A DNA stretch of 64,000 nt from Candidatus Tokpelaia sp. JSC188 (GTDB lineage Bacteria > Pseudomonadota > Alphaproteobacteria > Rhizobiales > Rhizobiaceae), in NCBI GenBank assembly GCA_003331065.1, contig QENB01000001.1, positions 1-64,000 of the forward strand, given 5' to 3'. Shown piece after piece: positions 30,221 through 39,045 of this stretch. The notes beneath the pieces were generated by a model. It did no database searches, was not told where the DNA came from, and saw only the letters and a program-made list of their open reading frames with translations. A program made the position numbers and the translations under genes. Every line of letters begins with the position of its first letter. The stretch's first letter is position 1.

Positions 30221-32194
30221 ATGCTTAAGAATCAGAAAGAGTTTATATCCTTAAAAAATATCTGGCGAAGTTTTTCTGCTGGAGAAACAACGGTAAATAT
30301 ACTTAAGGGCATTGATCTTACTATTCAGCGTGGAGAAATGGTAGCAATTATCGGTGCGTCAGGTTCAGGAAAATCTACATTAATGAATATTCTTGGCTGT
30401 CTTGATCGACCTTCACATGGTAGTTACTGTATTTCAGGCCGAGAAACAGTCATGCTTGATTCTAATCAGCTTTCAGAACTTCGGCGCAACCATTTTGGTT
30501 TTATCTTTCAACGTTATCATTTATTAGGAGAGCTAACAGCATTAGGAAACGTAGAAATTCCTGCCATTTATGCTAGTCAATCGTCAGCTGAACGTAAGAA
30601 ACGGGCGCGCATTTTACTTGAACGGCTTGGTATGAGCGAGCGGGTTGATTACAGACCCAATCAGCTTTCTGGAGGTCAGCAGCAACGTGTATCCATTGCA
30701 CGAGCATTAATGAATGATGCACAGGTCATTCTTGCAGATGAGCCAACCGGAGCGCTTGATAAAACCAGCGGCGAGGATGTTCTCCGCATTTTGGAAGAAC
30801 TTCATACTGAAGGCCATACAATTATTATTGTAACCCATGATATAGCTATTGCCAAACGCGCAGAACGTATTATTGAAATTAGTGATGGAGAAATTCTTTC
30901 AGACCATACCACAAGACTGGTTGAAGGAATGTCAATTTCAACAAATATTAACATAGAGGATGTTCTTCCACGGAAACAAATCAACTTTTGGCATTCATTA
31001 ATGGATCGTTTTTGCGAAGCGTTCCGCATGGCTATTCTATCGATGAATGCTTATCGTATGCGGACTTTTCTGACAATGCTAGGCGTAATTATTGGTATTG
31101 CTGCTGTTGTCTCCATGGTCGCACTTGGAAACGGAACACAAAAACAGATTCTTGAAAACATCAGTCAATTGGGTGTTAATACACTGACAATTTTTGCTGG
31201 GAAAAGTATGGCCGACGTACGTGCAGCTAAGGTGACAACACTAGTTGACGCTGATGCCAAAGCTCTTGCCGCGCAGCCTTATGCTGCTGCTGTCACGCCC
31301 ATGGTTGCGACATCAAGCACTGTGCGATATGGTCCTATTGAGCTAAATGCTTCGATCTTAGGTGTTAGTGATCAGTTTTTTACTGCTCAAGGCGCTAAGT
31401 TGATTGAAGGGCATCTTTTTGATGCGGCAAGTGTGATAAACCATAATCTTGACCTTGTGATTGAAAAAGATGCTGTTCAAGCTCTTTTCCCAAATGGAGC
31501 CAATCCAATTGGCCAGATTGTTTTGATTGGTAAGGTAGCAACACATATTGTTGGCATTATCGAAATGCAGAAATACGGTTCAAACAGTGATACCCTGTAT
31601 CTTTACTTGCCCTATACAACATTACAGACACGCTTTCTAGGAAATACAACTGTACGTTCTATTACCTTGCTTGTTGCCGATAATGTTGATTCCCGCCTGG
31701 CAGAGACTGCTGTAAGGCGTTTTCTAATCATGCGGCATGGCACTGAAGATTTCTTTATCCGAAACAGCGAAGAATTTCGTGAACAGGTCATGCAGAGTAC
31801 TAGAGTATTGACTTTGCTTGTTGCTTCCATCGCGTTGATTTCACTAGTTGTTGGGGGAATCGGTGTGATGAATATTATGCTAGTAACTGTCTCTGAACGA
31901 ATTAATGAAATTGGTGTGCGTATGGCAGTTGGTGCTCGTCAAGAAGATATCTTGCAGCAGTTTCTGATAGAGGCAATTCTTGTTTGCCTAATTGGCGGCA
32001 TACTTGGAATTTTGCTTGGGCTTTCAGTCGGTATATTTTTTGATCTTGTCGATGCGACTTTTAAGCTAGCTTATTCTCTATCATCTATTATAACGGCTTT
32101 TATTTTTTCAACAATCACTGGTGTTGCCTTTGGCTACTTGCCTGCACGCAATGCTTCAAAATTAGACCCTGTAAGAGCCCTCTCCAGAAATTAG
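30221..32194 (+). CDS. macB: MacB-like ABC transporter, fused ATPase and permease
   Basis: The protein has an N-terminal ATPase domain with Walker A GASGSGKST, signature LSGGQQQR and Walker B ILADEPTGALD, and a C-terminal permease with one helix after the ATPase (FLTMLGVIIGIAAVVSMVAL), a large periplasmic domain and three final helices (SLVVGGIGVMNIMLVTVSER and later). This is the type VII mechanotransmission ABC layout. I chose the ATG at 30221 (657 residues); a GTG at 30212, overlapping the macA stop as GTGA, is also possible. The outer-membrane channel partner is not encoded here. Confidence 0.9.
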   Translation: MLKNQKEFISLKNIWRSFSAGETTVNILKGIDLTIQRGEMVAIIGASGSGKSTLMNILGCLDRPSHGSYCISGRETVMLDSNQLSELRRNHFGFIFQRYHLLGELTALGNVEIPAIYASQSSAERKKRARILLERLGMSERVDYRPNQLSGGQQQRVSIARALMNDAQVILADEPTGALDKTSGEDVLRILEELHTEGHTIIIVTHDIAIAKRAERIIEISDGEILSDHTTRLVEGMSISTNINIEDVLPRKQINFWHSLMDRFCEAFRMAILSMNAYRMRTFLTMLGVIIGIAAVVSMVALGNGTQKQILENISQLGVNTLTIFAGKSMADVRAAKVTTLVDADAKALAAQPYAAAVTPMVATSSTVRYGPIELNASILGVSDQFFTAQGAKLIEGHLFDAASVINHNLDLVIEKDAVQALFPNGANPIGQIVLIGKVATHIVGIIEMQKYGSNSDTLYLYLPYTTLQTRFLGNTTVRSITLLVADNVDSRLAETAVRRFLIMRHGTEDFFIRNSEEFREQVMQSTRVLTLLVASIALISLVVGGIGVMNIMLVTVSERINEIGVRMAVGARQEDILQQFLIEAILVCLIGGILGILLGLSVGIFFDLVDATFKLAYSLSSIITAFIFSTITGVAFGYLPARNASKLDPVRALSRN

Positions 32195-32220
32195 ATCTCT
32201 CTCTCTGTTAATGTAAAAGA

Positions 32221-32808
32221 TTATATTAAGAGATTACGGATGGATACATTCAGAAATTTTATGTATTCCACCATCAAGATTCGCAACCATTTAAAAAGCT
32301 GCCACCAACTTTCCATCTCATGATTATTTTTTTCAACTGGATATGGAATAAGCTCTATACTAGGTGCCTTGCGTTGGAGTTCGCTCAAACTGCGGGGCAT
32401 ATGATAGGCATTCGTAACAATAAAAACTCGCTGATAATCATTTTTTGCAATCCAGTCAGCCCCTTCCTCAGCATTCCCAATTGTATTCGCTGCTTTACGA
32501 CCAAGATCAACACAGCATTTGAAAAGTTGCGGATCGGCATGAATCGCTTGAATCAGAACATCCTTTCCAGTTTTCGGGTTAACTCCACTGACAAGTAATT
32601 TATGCCCTTTTCTTCCTTTAAGAAGTCTTAATCCAGTTTCCAGTCGAGCATTACCGCCAGTGAATACAATAATACCATCTGCTGCCCTTAGTGGCATAGG
32701 TGGTTTGAGTTTATTCACCTTTTCACTAAAAAAAGCAAAACCTGCAATAAAAACTACAAAGCAAAAAACAGAAATCAATCGATACAGATGCTGGGAGGTT
32801 TTGAGCAA
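32221..32808 (-). CDS. YdcF-family (DUF218) membrane protein
   Basis: A 195-residue protein with one N-terminal membrane segment (about residues 9-28) and a DUF218 domain. The pattern DGIIVFTGGNARLETGLRLL, LLVSGVNP, NTIGNAEEGADWI and FIVTNAYHMPRSL is diagnostic. Its biochemical role is not established; relatives such as SanA and ElyC affect envelope integrity. No ATG opens the frame; a TTG at 32808 has AAGGAG ten bases upstream and fits. It follows ftsX on the same strand, as often in Rhizobiales. Confidence 0.85.
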   Translation of the reverse strand: MLKTSQHLYRLISVFCFVVFIAGFAFFSEKVNKLKPPMPLRAADGIIVFTGGNARLETGLRLLKGRKGHKLLVSGVNPKTGKDVLIQAIHADPQLFKCCVDLGRKAANTIGNAEEGADWIAKNDYQRVFIVTNAYHMPRSLSELQRKAPSIELIPYPVEKNNHEMESWWQLFKWLRILMVEYIKFLNVSIRNLLI

Positions 32809-32954
32809 TACACAGGCACTCCTTTTTTCTGTATCCTTATTTCTTTAGTTTTTAGCCCAACTGATTTATGCTTATCATCTCATTTAAATGTATGGAAAAT
32901 CATTACGATTGTGTTACAAAAAGCAGTTATTTTCTCAGTAATGAACTGATTTCA

Positions 32955-33923
32955 TTAAAAATAATCTGTTTCTTTTTTATCAATTTCATGCAGTTTCCGG
33001 ACAACTGTGTAATGGCTGGTAAGCATTGTTAGTATTGAAACAAAGATAATAAGTACGAGAATTTCAGCGTAGCTGATCCAACTCATTGAAAAACTGCCAA
33101 ATAAAGCAGCCATCTGATTACCTTCAAGAGTGGTCATATTATAGGATAGCCAAGTAGATGTTAAAAAGAACATAATAATTGCACAAAAGCCGCCGAAGAT
33201 CGCGCCCTTCATCCCTGTGCGCAAAAAACAGAAATCAAACTGATGTGCAATAAAACCGGCATCTGCACCGATAAAATAAAGCACTTCAATGATATGCCCA
33301 TTGCTGGATAATGCACCACGTGTTGCAAAAATAATGCTTAAAATCATTGCTATCAATACAAGAAGAAAAATAACAATGTTGACAGCTATTATCCCCTGTG
33401 CCATCGATACAAATCGATCAATCCATGTTTTATGGTTATCAAAGCGCGCACTTGGAATGTTTTGTGTCAAAGCACCACGAATACCATCAAAATCAGGCAA
33501 TACTCCTTTTTGCAATGTTACGATAATCAGTCGTGGAACAGGTAGTGCATCTATATCAAATCCACTTCCAAGCCAAGGCTCAAGCAAATGCTCCATTTCT
33601 GAACGACTGACAATACGTGCATCTCTAACGCCGGAAAAGGATTTGATAATAAGCATCGCTTCGTTTAAAGTTTTTTCCATATTCATTCCTTCAGTAGGAC
33701 GAATCTGTATTGTTGCCTCTCGTGAAATCTGGCTTTTCCAGCTGTGGCTTGAATCGTGAACGAAATTTACTTCACCTAGCGTCAAGCTAGCAAGAAATGT
33801 CATGATAGCAATGACAACAGCAAGAGCGAGATCGCGTTCACCTTCTGGTACAATAGGTACAAAATCCGTATTTCTTCTGCAGCTATACAGCCATTTTTTT
33901 TTATGTAGGTGCCAGTCAGTCAT
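32955..33923 (-). CDS. ftsX: Cell division protein FtsX
   Basis: FtsX is the permease-like partner of FtsE and controls peptidoglycan hydrolases during division. The 322-residue protein has an N-terminal cytoplasmic part, a first membrane helix (LALAVVIAIMTFLASLTLG), a large extracellular loop, and three C-terminal helices (IIAVNIVIFLLVLIAMILSI onward). It overlaps the end of ftsE by eight bases, so the two are coupled. Length and topology are normal. Confidence 0.92.
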   Translation of the reverse strand: MTDWHLHKKKWLYSCRRNTDFVPIVPEGERDLALAVVIAIMTFLASLTLGEVNFVHDSSHSWKSQISREATIQIRPTEGMNMEKTLNEAMLIIKSFSGVRDARIVSRSEMEHLLEPWLGSGFDIDALPVPRLIIVTLQKGVLPDFDGIRGALTQNIPSARFDNHKTWIDRFVSMAQGIIAVNIVIFLLVLIAMILSIIFATRGALSSNGHIIEVLYFIGADAGFIAHQFDFCFLRTGMKGAIFGGFCAIIMFFLTSTWLSYNMTTLEGNQMAALFGSFSMSWISYAEILVLIIFVSILTMLTSHYTVVRKLHEIDKKETDYF

Positions 33924-34575
33924 AAATCATCAAGCCTCCGTTATCCAGAATCATCCGACGGGCATCCAACTGATCCATCAAACTAAGATCATGTGTCGCT
34001 ATAACAACCGCCGTACCAAGGCGATTAAGCTCAACAAAAAGTCTCAGCAAGCGGCGGGCAAGCGGCGGGTCAACATTGCCAGTCGGTTCGTCAGCTAGTA
34101 GAATTTCTGGCTGATCGATTAGAGCACGAGCAATCGCTGCTCGCTGTTTTTCCCCACCGGAAAGGACAGGTGGTAAAACATTCAGACGTTCTCCTAATCC
34201 AACCCAGTGCAAAAGCTCTTCTACCTCGGCACGATAAGTAGCCTCCTCGCGCCCACGTACATGTAGCGGAAGCGACACATTTTCGTAGGTTGTCATATGA
34301 TCTAGTAACCGAAAATCTTGAAAAACAATGCCAATGCGTTTCCGCAATCGAGGCATCTCAGTGCATGCTAATAAGGATGTATCTTTATCAAAAATAGTAA
34401 TGAGGCCACGTGTCGGCTTGAGCGCTAAAAACATCAAGCGCAAAAGTGTTGTCTTTCCTGCCCCTGAAGGGCCAGTCAAAAATTGAAAAGAACCGGAAGG
34501 AATATTAAAGTTGATATCGCGCAATACCTCGGGTCCCATACCATAGCGCAATCCAACATTTTCAAAACGAATCAC
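33916..34575 (-). CDS. ftsE: Cell division ATP-binding protein FtsE
   Basis: FtsE is the ATPase of the FtsEX divisome complex. In 219 residues it shows Walker A GPSGAGKTT, the FtsE-type IGVVFQDFRLLDH-like stretch (IGIVFQDFRLLD), signature LSGGEKQR and Walker B ILLADEPTGNVD. It heads the ftsE-ftsX-ydcF run. Upstream lies a 410-base gap to fliQ, which marks the junction with the flagellar cluster. Confidence 0.95.
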   Translation of the reverse strand: MIRFENVGLRYGMGPEVLRDINFNIPSGSFQFLTGPSGAGKTTLLRLMFLALKPTRGLITIFDKDTSLLACTEMPRLRKRIGIVFQDFRLLDHMTTYENVSLPLHVRGREEATYRAEVEELLHWVGLGERLNVLPPVLSGGEKQRAAIARALIDQPEILLADEPTGNVDPPLARRLLRLFVELNRLGTAVVIATHDLSLMDQLDARRMILDNGGLMIYD

Positions 34576-34986
34576 CTAAATCCCACCGCTTTTCCTACAT
34601 AAAAATACAATCCATCCTAGGTTTAGTTTTTGCAAAAAAGCCTATCTCAAAATAAGCTATAGATTTTACCTCATCAATGCAGCAATTTTATAGTATAAAA
34701 CATAAATCTGTTTCCAACCATAAAGAATCGCCTTACTAATACTATTAACCCACTATGAGCGATTTATAATTTAATATCTGAAATTTCCCATATTATATCA
34801 AGAAAGCCGTTTCTAAGAACAGGAATAAAAAACATGCTTTACAAAACTTATTGCATAATGCTTCAAAGGAAAATTCGAAAAATATACAGTTGTCCATATA
34901 AATTTACAAAGAAAGCAACCCAAGTCAATTAATGAAGGTCCATCATCATAATTTATAGTATTTTATATTCTTCTGTTTCAGATTTG
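34576..34986. other. Gap between fliQ and ftsE
   Basis: About 410 AT-rich bases with no gene that I can support. In Brucella and Sinorhizobium fliQ is followed by flhA and fliR, but neither is seen here even in fragments. The ftsE promoter should lie in this stretch; I see no clear motif. Confidence 0.5.
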
Positions 34987-35253
34987 CTAGAATCCGCTTT
35001 CGATTCGACCATACACGTATTGTGTAAAAGTATAAATCTGAGCACCGATAAAAGGAGCAGAAAAAACTAAAACAACAAGAATTACAACAATTTTTGGGAT
35101 AAATGTCAGGGTCATCTCTTGAATTTGAGTCAGCGCTTGGAACAAGGCTATGCCGATACCTACCAGCATAGCTGAAAAAACCGCCGGACCGCTGACAAGC
35201 AGCACAGTCCAAATGGCAGAGGCCACCAAGTCTATGGCATCTGCTTCATTCAT
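34987..35253 (-). CDS. fliQ: Flagellar export gate protein FliQ
   Basis: FliQ is a small two-helix protein of the FliPQR export gate. The 88-residue product shows the family pattern LVASAIWTVLLVSGPAVFSA, IGIALFQALTQIQEMTLTFI and VVLVFSAPFIGAQIYTFTQ. Its ATG overlaps the flgD stop codon (ATGA). It is the last gene of the minus-strand flagellar run. Confidence 0.95.
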   Translation of the reverse strand: MNEADAIDLVASAIWTVLLVSGPAVFSAMLVGIGIALFQALTQIQEMTLTFIPKIVVILVVLVFSAPFIGAQIYTFTQYVYGRIESGF

Positions 35254-35699
35254 GCTGCTTCTTCTTTTGGCTCCTTTGCAGGCGCCTTATCACTTACTAT
35301 CACACCAGGGCCAATAACCAATTCTTCGCCATTATCAAGCGTAGCCACAACACCATCAGAATAAATTTTTACTGATTTGACGATACCAGAAATTTTCCCA
35401 TCCTCACTTTCTACGTATTTACCGATGTAACTAGTTGCTAACATAATAGGAGCATTAACCAGTATTTCATCAATTTTTTTGTTTATCTGCAAAGTTTGTT
35501 CAACCGCTGAAAAACTGGCAAGTTGTGAAACATACTGTGTAGCATCTACAGGCTGTGTTGGATCTTGATATTTCATCTGCGCAATAAGAAGCTTTATGAA
35601 GGTGTCATAATCAGTTGTTTCGGCTGTCCTATTTTTATCCAAAGTATTGCTTGTATTATTCTGATTATAATTACCGATGAGGCGTGTCGTCGCAGCCAT
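35250..35699 (-). CDS. flgD: Flagellar hook capping protein FlgD
   Basis: FlgD caps the growing hook and lets FlgE subunits polymerise. With the ATG at 35699 (after AGAGAGAG) it has 149 residues, the short form usual in Rhizobiales. The N-terminal motif YDTFIKLLIAQMKYQDPTQPVD is diagnostic, then QYVSQLASFSAVEQTLQIN, and a single C-terminal beta domain (VKSVKIYSDGVVATLDNGEE). Its 5' end overlaps the 3' end of flbT by 29 bases. Confidence 0.93.
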   Translation of the reverse strand: MAATTRLIGNYNQNNTSNTLDKNRTAETTDYDTFIKLLIAQMKYQDPTQPVDATQYVSQLASFSAVEQTLQINKKIDEILVNAPIMLATSYIGKYVESEDGKISGIVKSVKIYSDGVVATLDNGEELVIGPGVIVSDKAPAKEPKEEAA

Positions 35700-36132
35700 G
35701 GATATACTCTCTCTCTCTAGGATTCGTAACGCAAATCGCATTATCATTTAATGTTTTACCAAGAATTTTAGCTTCTTGTAAAAATAGGCTGCGGATAATT
35801 TTCAATATATGAAAAATATGCCTTTCTTCAGCTAACCGAATACAACTACGCAGGCCCTCCAGGATAATTATATCTGACGTCGTTTGCAACAACTTTTTAT
35901 GCAGCTTCAAAAACATATAACGAGCGCGATCCGCATTAGAAGGATCGATCATCATAATCTGAGCAGCAAAATAAAGCTGTTTCAGCGGCGTATCCGCATC
36001 TTCAACCTGAAGAATGTGTGTCTCAAGTAAGAAAATGGCGTCATTAAGCAACTCAAGCCTGGTCTTACGATCAGCTCGCAAAACAGCGCCATTTAAATAC
36101 AATCTCTCACCAGACCGAAGAGTAAGATACAT
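35671..36132 (-). CDS. flbT: Flagellin translation regulator FlbT
   Basis: FlbT binds flagellin mRNA leaders and controls their stability or translation; in Caulobacter it represses, while in Brucella it has been reported as an activator. The start MYLTLRSGERLYLNGAVLR is typical. The 153-residue length is normal. A TTG six codons earlier is possible. It lies between flaF and flgD, overlapping flgD by 29 bases. Its target would be the flagellin gene at 47995-49074. Confidence 0.9.
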   Translation of the reverse strand: MYLTLRSGERLYLNGAVLRADRKTRLELLNDAIFLLETHILQVEDADTPLKQLYFAAQIMMIDPSNADRARYMFLKLHKKLLQTTSDIIILEGLRSCIRLAEERHIFHILKIIRSLFLQEAKILGKTLNDNAICVTNPREREYIHGCDDTPHR

Positions 36133-36146
36133 GATATCAATTCCAT

Positions 36147-36512
36147 TCAATTGGTTATCTTTGTTGTAATTAATCCATCACAAATAGACTGAGAAACTGC
36201 AATTACGGCATCAAAATCGATCTTCTCTTCCTTTTCTAATCTGTCGATTTCCTTTAAAATAAAGAGACCTACCGAAATTATTGAAGCTTTCATTTCCTTG
36301 GAAAAAGCGTTGCCACTTTTACTCAAATCTTCGATCAATATTCCCCACAGATTACGCACGAACACAACGGCATCAAAAATCTCTGGTGATTTTGACTCTG
36401 CTTTTTGAGCTATTTGCAATAACTTAATACAGCGCTTAAAGAGCAAAGCCTCGCGCTCACGTGCATCCTGTACACTTTCTCCTATTGTATCCTCATATCG
36501 CATTTGATACAT
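36147..36512 (-). CDS. flaF: Flagellar biosynthesis regulator FlaF
   Basis: FlaF is a small alphaproteobacterial protein that promotes flagellin synthesis or secretion, working against or together with FlbT. The 121-residue product includes the typical EREALLFKRCIKLL and VVFVRNLWGILIEDLSKSGN stretches. It sits 28 bases after flgL and 14 bases before flbT. Family identity is supported by both motif and position. Confidence 0.9.
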   Translation of the reverse strand: MYQMRYEDTIGESVQDAREREALLFKRCIKLLQIAQKAESKSPEIFDAVVFVRNLWGILIEDLSKSGNAFSKEMKASIISVGLFILKEIDRLEKEEKIDFDAVIAVSQSICDGLITTKITN

Positions 36513-36540
36513 GAAAAGCTCACAAACAAACGTTTGCCTT

Positions 36541-37644
36541 CTATTTAAGATAGTTAACTAGGTTCAACCGAGAAATCTGTACTGTTAATTCATTGGAAAT
36601 AGCAATCATAAGCTTTATCTCTTCCAAACGAGAAGCAGCCTCATTCTGATCAACACCAATAAACTGTGTGCGAAGATTTTGCAGAATGGATAATTGCGAT
36701 TCAAACTGTTCATTAACAGATTGAACACGACTTTCCAAAGCACCAAGATGCGAAGAAACAAGGGTGATTTTGTTTATAGCATCACCCATCGAAGTATTAG
36801 ATGATTTCTGTGCTTCTTCCTTTACCGCTGTCACTGCATCTTCTGAAAGGCCAGATTCAGCAAATTCAGCTACGAGAATGAGATTCTTCATCGCTTGACG
36901 AAAACCATTTTCATTAGCTGATACAGAAGTGTTAACAGAAACACCATCCGATGAAATACAATTTCTTTGTGGGGTATCATCAGCTTTGGAAAAATTAATA
37001 CCCCAGCTTGGATCTTCAAAAAGATCAGAAAATGGACCATCAATGAATTCTTGCATCTGGTCTTTTGTTATACTCGCTGCTGCAGGATCATCTGGAGAAA
37101 AACCAAAATATCCCTCAAAGGCGTCCCTTACAACTTTGCTTGCCCCTTCATTGCTACCTGCCTTATAATAACTGAGTGGGGGTTCACTAGTATTGACTCC
37201 ACCAAAAACAAATTCACCTCCAATGTTAGTGTTAAGTGCAGAAACAAAGGCATCTAGCGCTAATTGGGCTTCTTGTACTAAACCTTTGGAAGTCGTTTTA
37301 GCAGAAGAAACACCTAGCAAAATATTGTTAAAACGAACCAAAGCGCCCTCTGGGTCTTTGTCATTCGATCTGGGGGCATAAACAAGACTCCCAATGGCAG
37401 CCTGACCGGCTGCCATGCGCTCAACAATAAGACTATTTGTAGTTTTTAACTCATTAAGCAAATTCATTTGGCTTTCGATATTAAAAAATCGACCAACCTT
37501 CCCTCCAAGAGCTAACCCTATATCAGAAACTCGACTGTTAACCAATTCATAGTTTGCTTTTAGAAAATCCTTCTGCTGTTCCATCAATGTTTGACGATTG
37601 CAGTTATACATCACATGGGTAGAAATATTACCTATTTTCATCAC
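36541..37644 (-). CDS. flgL: Hook-filament junction protein FlgL
   Basis: FlgL (HAP3) joins hook to filament. The 367-residue protein begins MMKIGNISTHVMYN and ends with a flagellin-like helical C terminus (RLEEIKLMIAISNELTVQIS). It has the flagellin-type terminal helices and a variable middle. It lies four bases downstream of flgK. The terminal regions resemble flagellin, but position after flgK and the non-flagellin N terminus decide the call. Confidence 0.9.
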   Translation of the reverse strand: MMKIGNISTHVMYNCNRQTLMEQQKDFLKANYELVNSRVSDIGLALGGKVGRFFNIESQMNLLNELKTTNSLIVERMAAGQAAIGSLVYAPRSNDKDPEGALVRFNNILLGVSSAKTTSKGLVQEAQLALDAFVSALNTNIGGEFVFGGVNTSEPPLSYYKAGSNEGASKVVRDAFEGYFGFSPDDPAAASITKDQMQEFIDGPFSDLFEDPSWGINFSKADDTPQRNCISSDGVSVNTSVSANENGFRQAMKNLILVAEFAESGLSEDAVTAVKEEAQKSSNTSMGDAINKITLVSSHLGALESRVQSVNEQFESQLSILQNLRTQFIGVDQNEAASRLEEIKLMIAISNELTVQISRLNLVNYLK

Positions 37645-37648
37645 ACAA

Positions 37649-39004
37649 TCACCTTATTGCCATCATTAAGTCATCAAGCATCTTGCTAACTGTATTAACG
37701 ATGCGAACTGTTGCAGAGTATGTATTTTCCAACTGCATCATTAACACCATTTCATCATCAGTATTGACACCTGTTTCATTGGAAAAAACCTCATAAGCTC
37801 GCATAAAAACTGCATTATGATACTGAGCATTATCAGCAGCATCCTTACGTATCGATTCAAGCCAGGAGGTAGAGCCTTCTGCAAATTTCAGAATATTCGG
37901 TGTGCCAGCTATACCAGTTCCATCGCCGTAGACACGGTCCTCTTTAAACTTATCCAAAAACTTTTTAATATTATCGCGATCTCCAAGAGCAGCAGGAGAA
38001 CCACCTTGGTCTGTATCAAAATCCGGATTAATTGATAAACGACCGGATAAACCTGTTATAGACGAATCGCCTCCATCAAGAAACAATGCAGGATCCCCTT
38101 GAAACATATCTAGCAAGGCTGCTGCAATTTCATCAAGCTGCTTTTGATACTGTGGCGCAACTTCATCACGAATCTTAAGAAGGCCACCAAGATTACCACT
38201 ACCATTGGGATCCTGAAACGAAGTGTGGCTAAGAGGTACTCCATCGATTAAAACCCCTCCACCTACTACCCCAGCAGGTAGTACCATACTTGGCTCAAAT
38301 GTAACATCGCGTGGCGTTTTATCATAAAGTGTACTGCCATCCATACCATAAATGGTCATGGTGCCATCAGAATGGGTGACTGTGTTAATACCAATCTCCT
38401 GAGATAAATCTTTCAAGATTCCATCACGTTGATCCATATAATCATAAGCATCGCGCCCGTCAGCCGTTGCCTTGACAATCTGCTGTTCTAAATCATTAAA
38501 CTGCTTTAATAGATCATTGATATGATCAACGGATGTTTTGATATCTGCATCAACATCGCTTCGCAACTTTTCAACTTCTCGCGAACCTCGATTTAAGCTC
38601 TCTACAAGGTCTCTCGCCCGCGATATTGTTGCCTCGCCTGTTCCAGGTTTATCATACTCATTGTAATATGTTTGAAGAGCATCCCGAAAACCTGCAAGAA
38701 GTTTTGCAGGCGAATGAGCAAAATCATCGCCGCTATGAATTGACGACAACCGATCAGTCCCTTCGACAATAGCGTTCCATGTCGTCATATGGCTAGATTT
38801 TTTTAGATAATCACTTAAGAGGTTTGTATTGCTATTGCGTTGGACAACAGCACAAACAGAGCCAGCATAATTATTAATATAACTTATGCGACGAGTATAA
38901 TTTGGATTCCGCGCACCGGCCATATTTTGCGATACGACACTAATCTGCCCTGTTGTTGCTTTCAAAGAATTCCTTGCTGTTTCTAATACTGAACCTAGAG
39001 ACAT
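37649..39004 (-). CDS. flgK: Hook-associated protein FlgK
   Basis: FlgK (HAP1) forms the first hook-filament junction zone. The N-terminal helix MSLGSVLETARNSLKATTGQ and the motif VVSQNMAGARNPNYTRR match the rod/hook family signature, and the C terminus NTYSATVRIVNTVSKMLDDL forms the partner helix. At 451 residues it is at the short end for the family, as common in Rhizobiales. It lies 41 bases after flgE. Confidence 0.93.
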   Translation of the reverse strand: MSLGSVLETARNSLKATTGQISVVSQNMAGARNPNYTRRISYINNYAGSVCAVVQRNSNTNLLSDYLKKSSHMTTWNAIVEGTDRLSSIHSGDDFAHSPAKLLAGFRDALQTYYNEYDKPGTGEATISRARDLVESLNRGSREVEKLRSDVDADIKTSVDHINDLLKQFNDLEQQIVKATADGRDAYDYMDQRDGILKDLSQEIGINTVTHSDGTMTIYGMDGSTLYDKTPRDVTFEPSMVLPAGVVGGGVLIDGVPLSHTSFQDPNGSGNLGGLLKIRDEVAPQYQKQLDEIAAALLDMFQGDPALFLDGGDSSITGLSGRLSINPDFDTDQGGSPAALGDRDNIKKFLDKFKEDRVYGDGTGIAGTPNILKFAEGSTSWLESIRKDAADNAQYHNAVFMRAYEVFSNETGVNTDDEMVLMMQLENTYSATVRIVNTVSKMLDDLMMAIR

Positions 39005-39045
39005 AATGAATATTCCTTAATACGATTCTGATAAACCATTGAAGA

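Noticed and set aside
34946..35212. Alternative 88-codon frame over fliQ
   Set aside because: It is a frame shadow of fliQ, whose own frame has clear family signatures.
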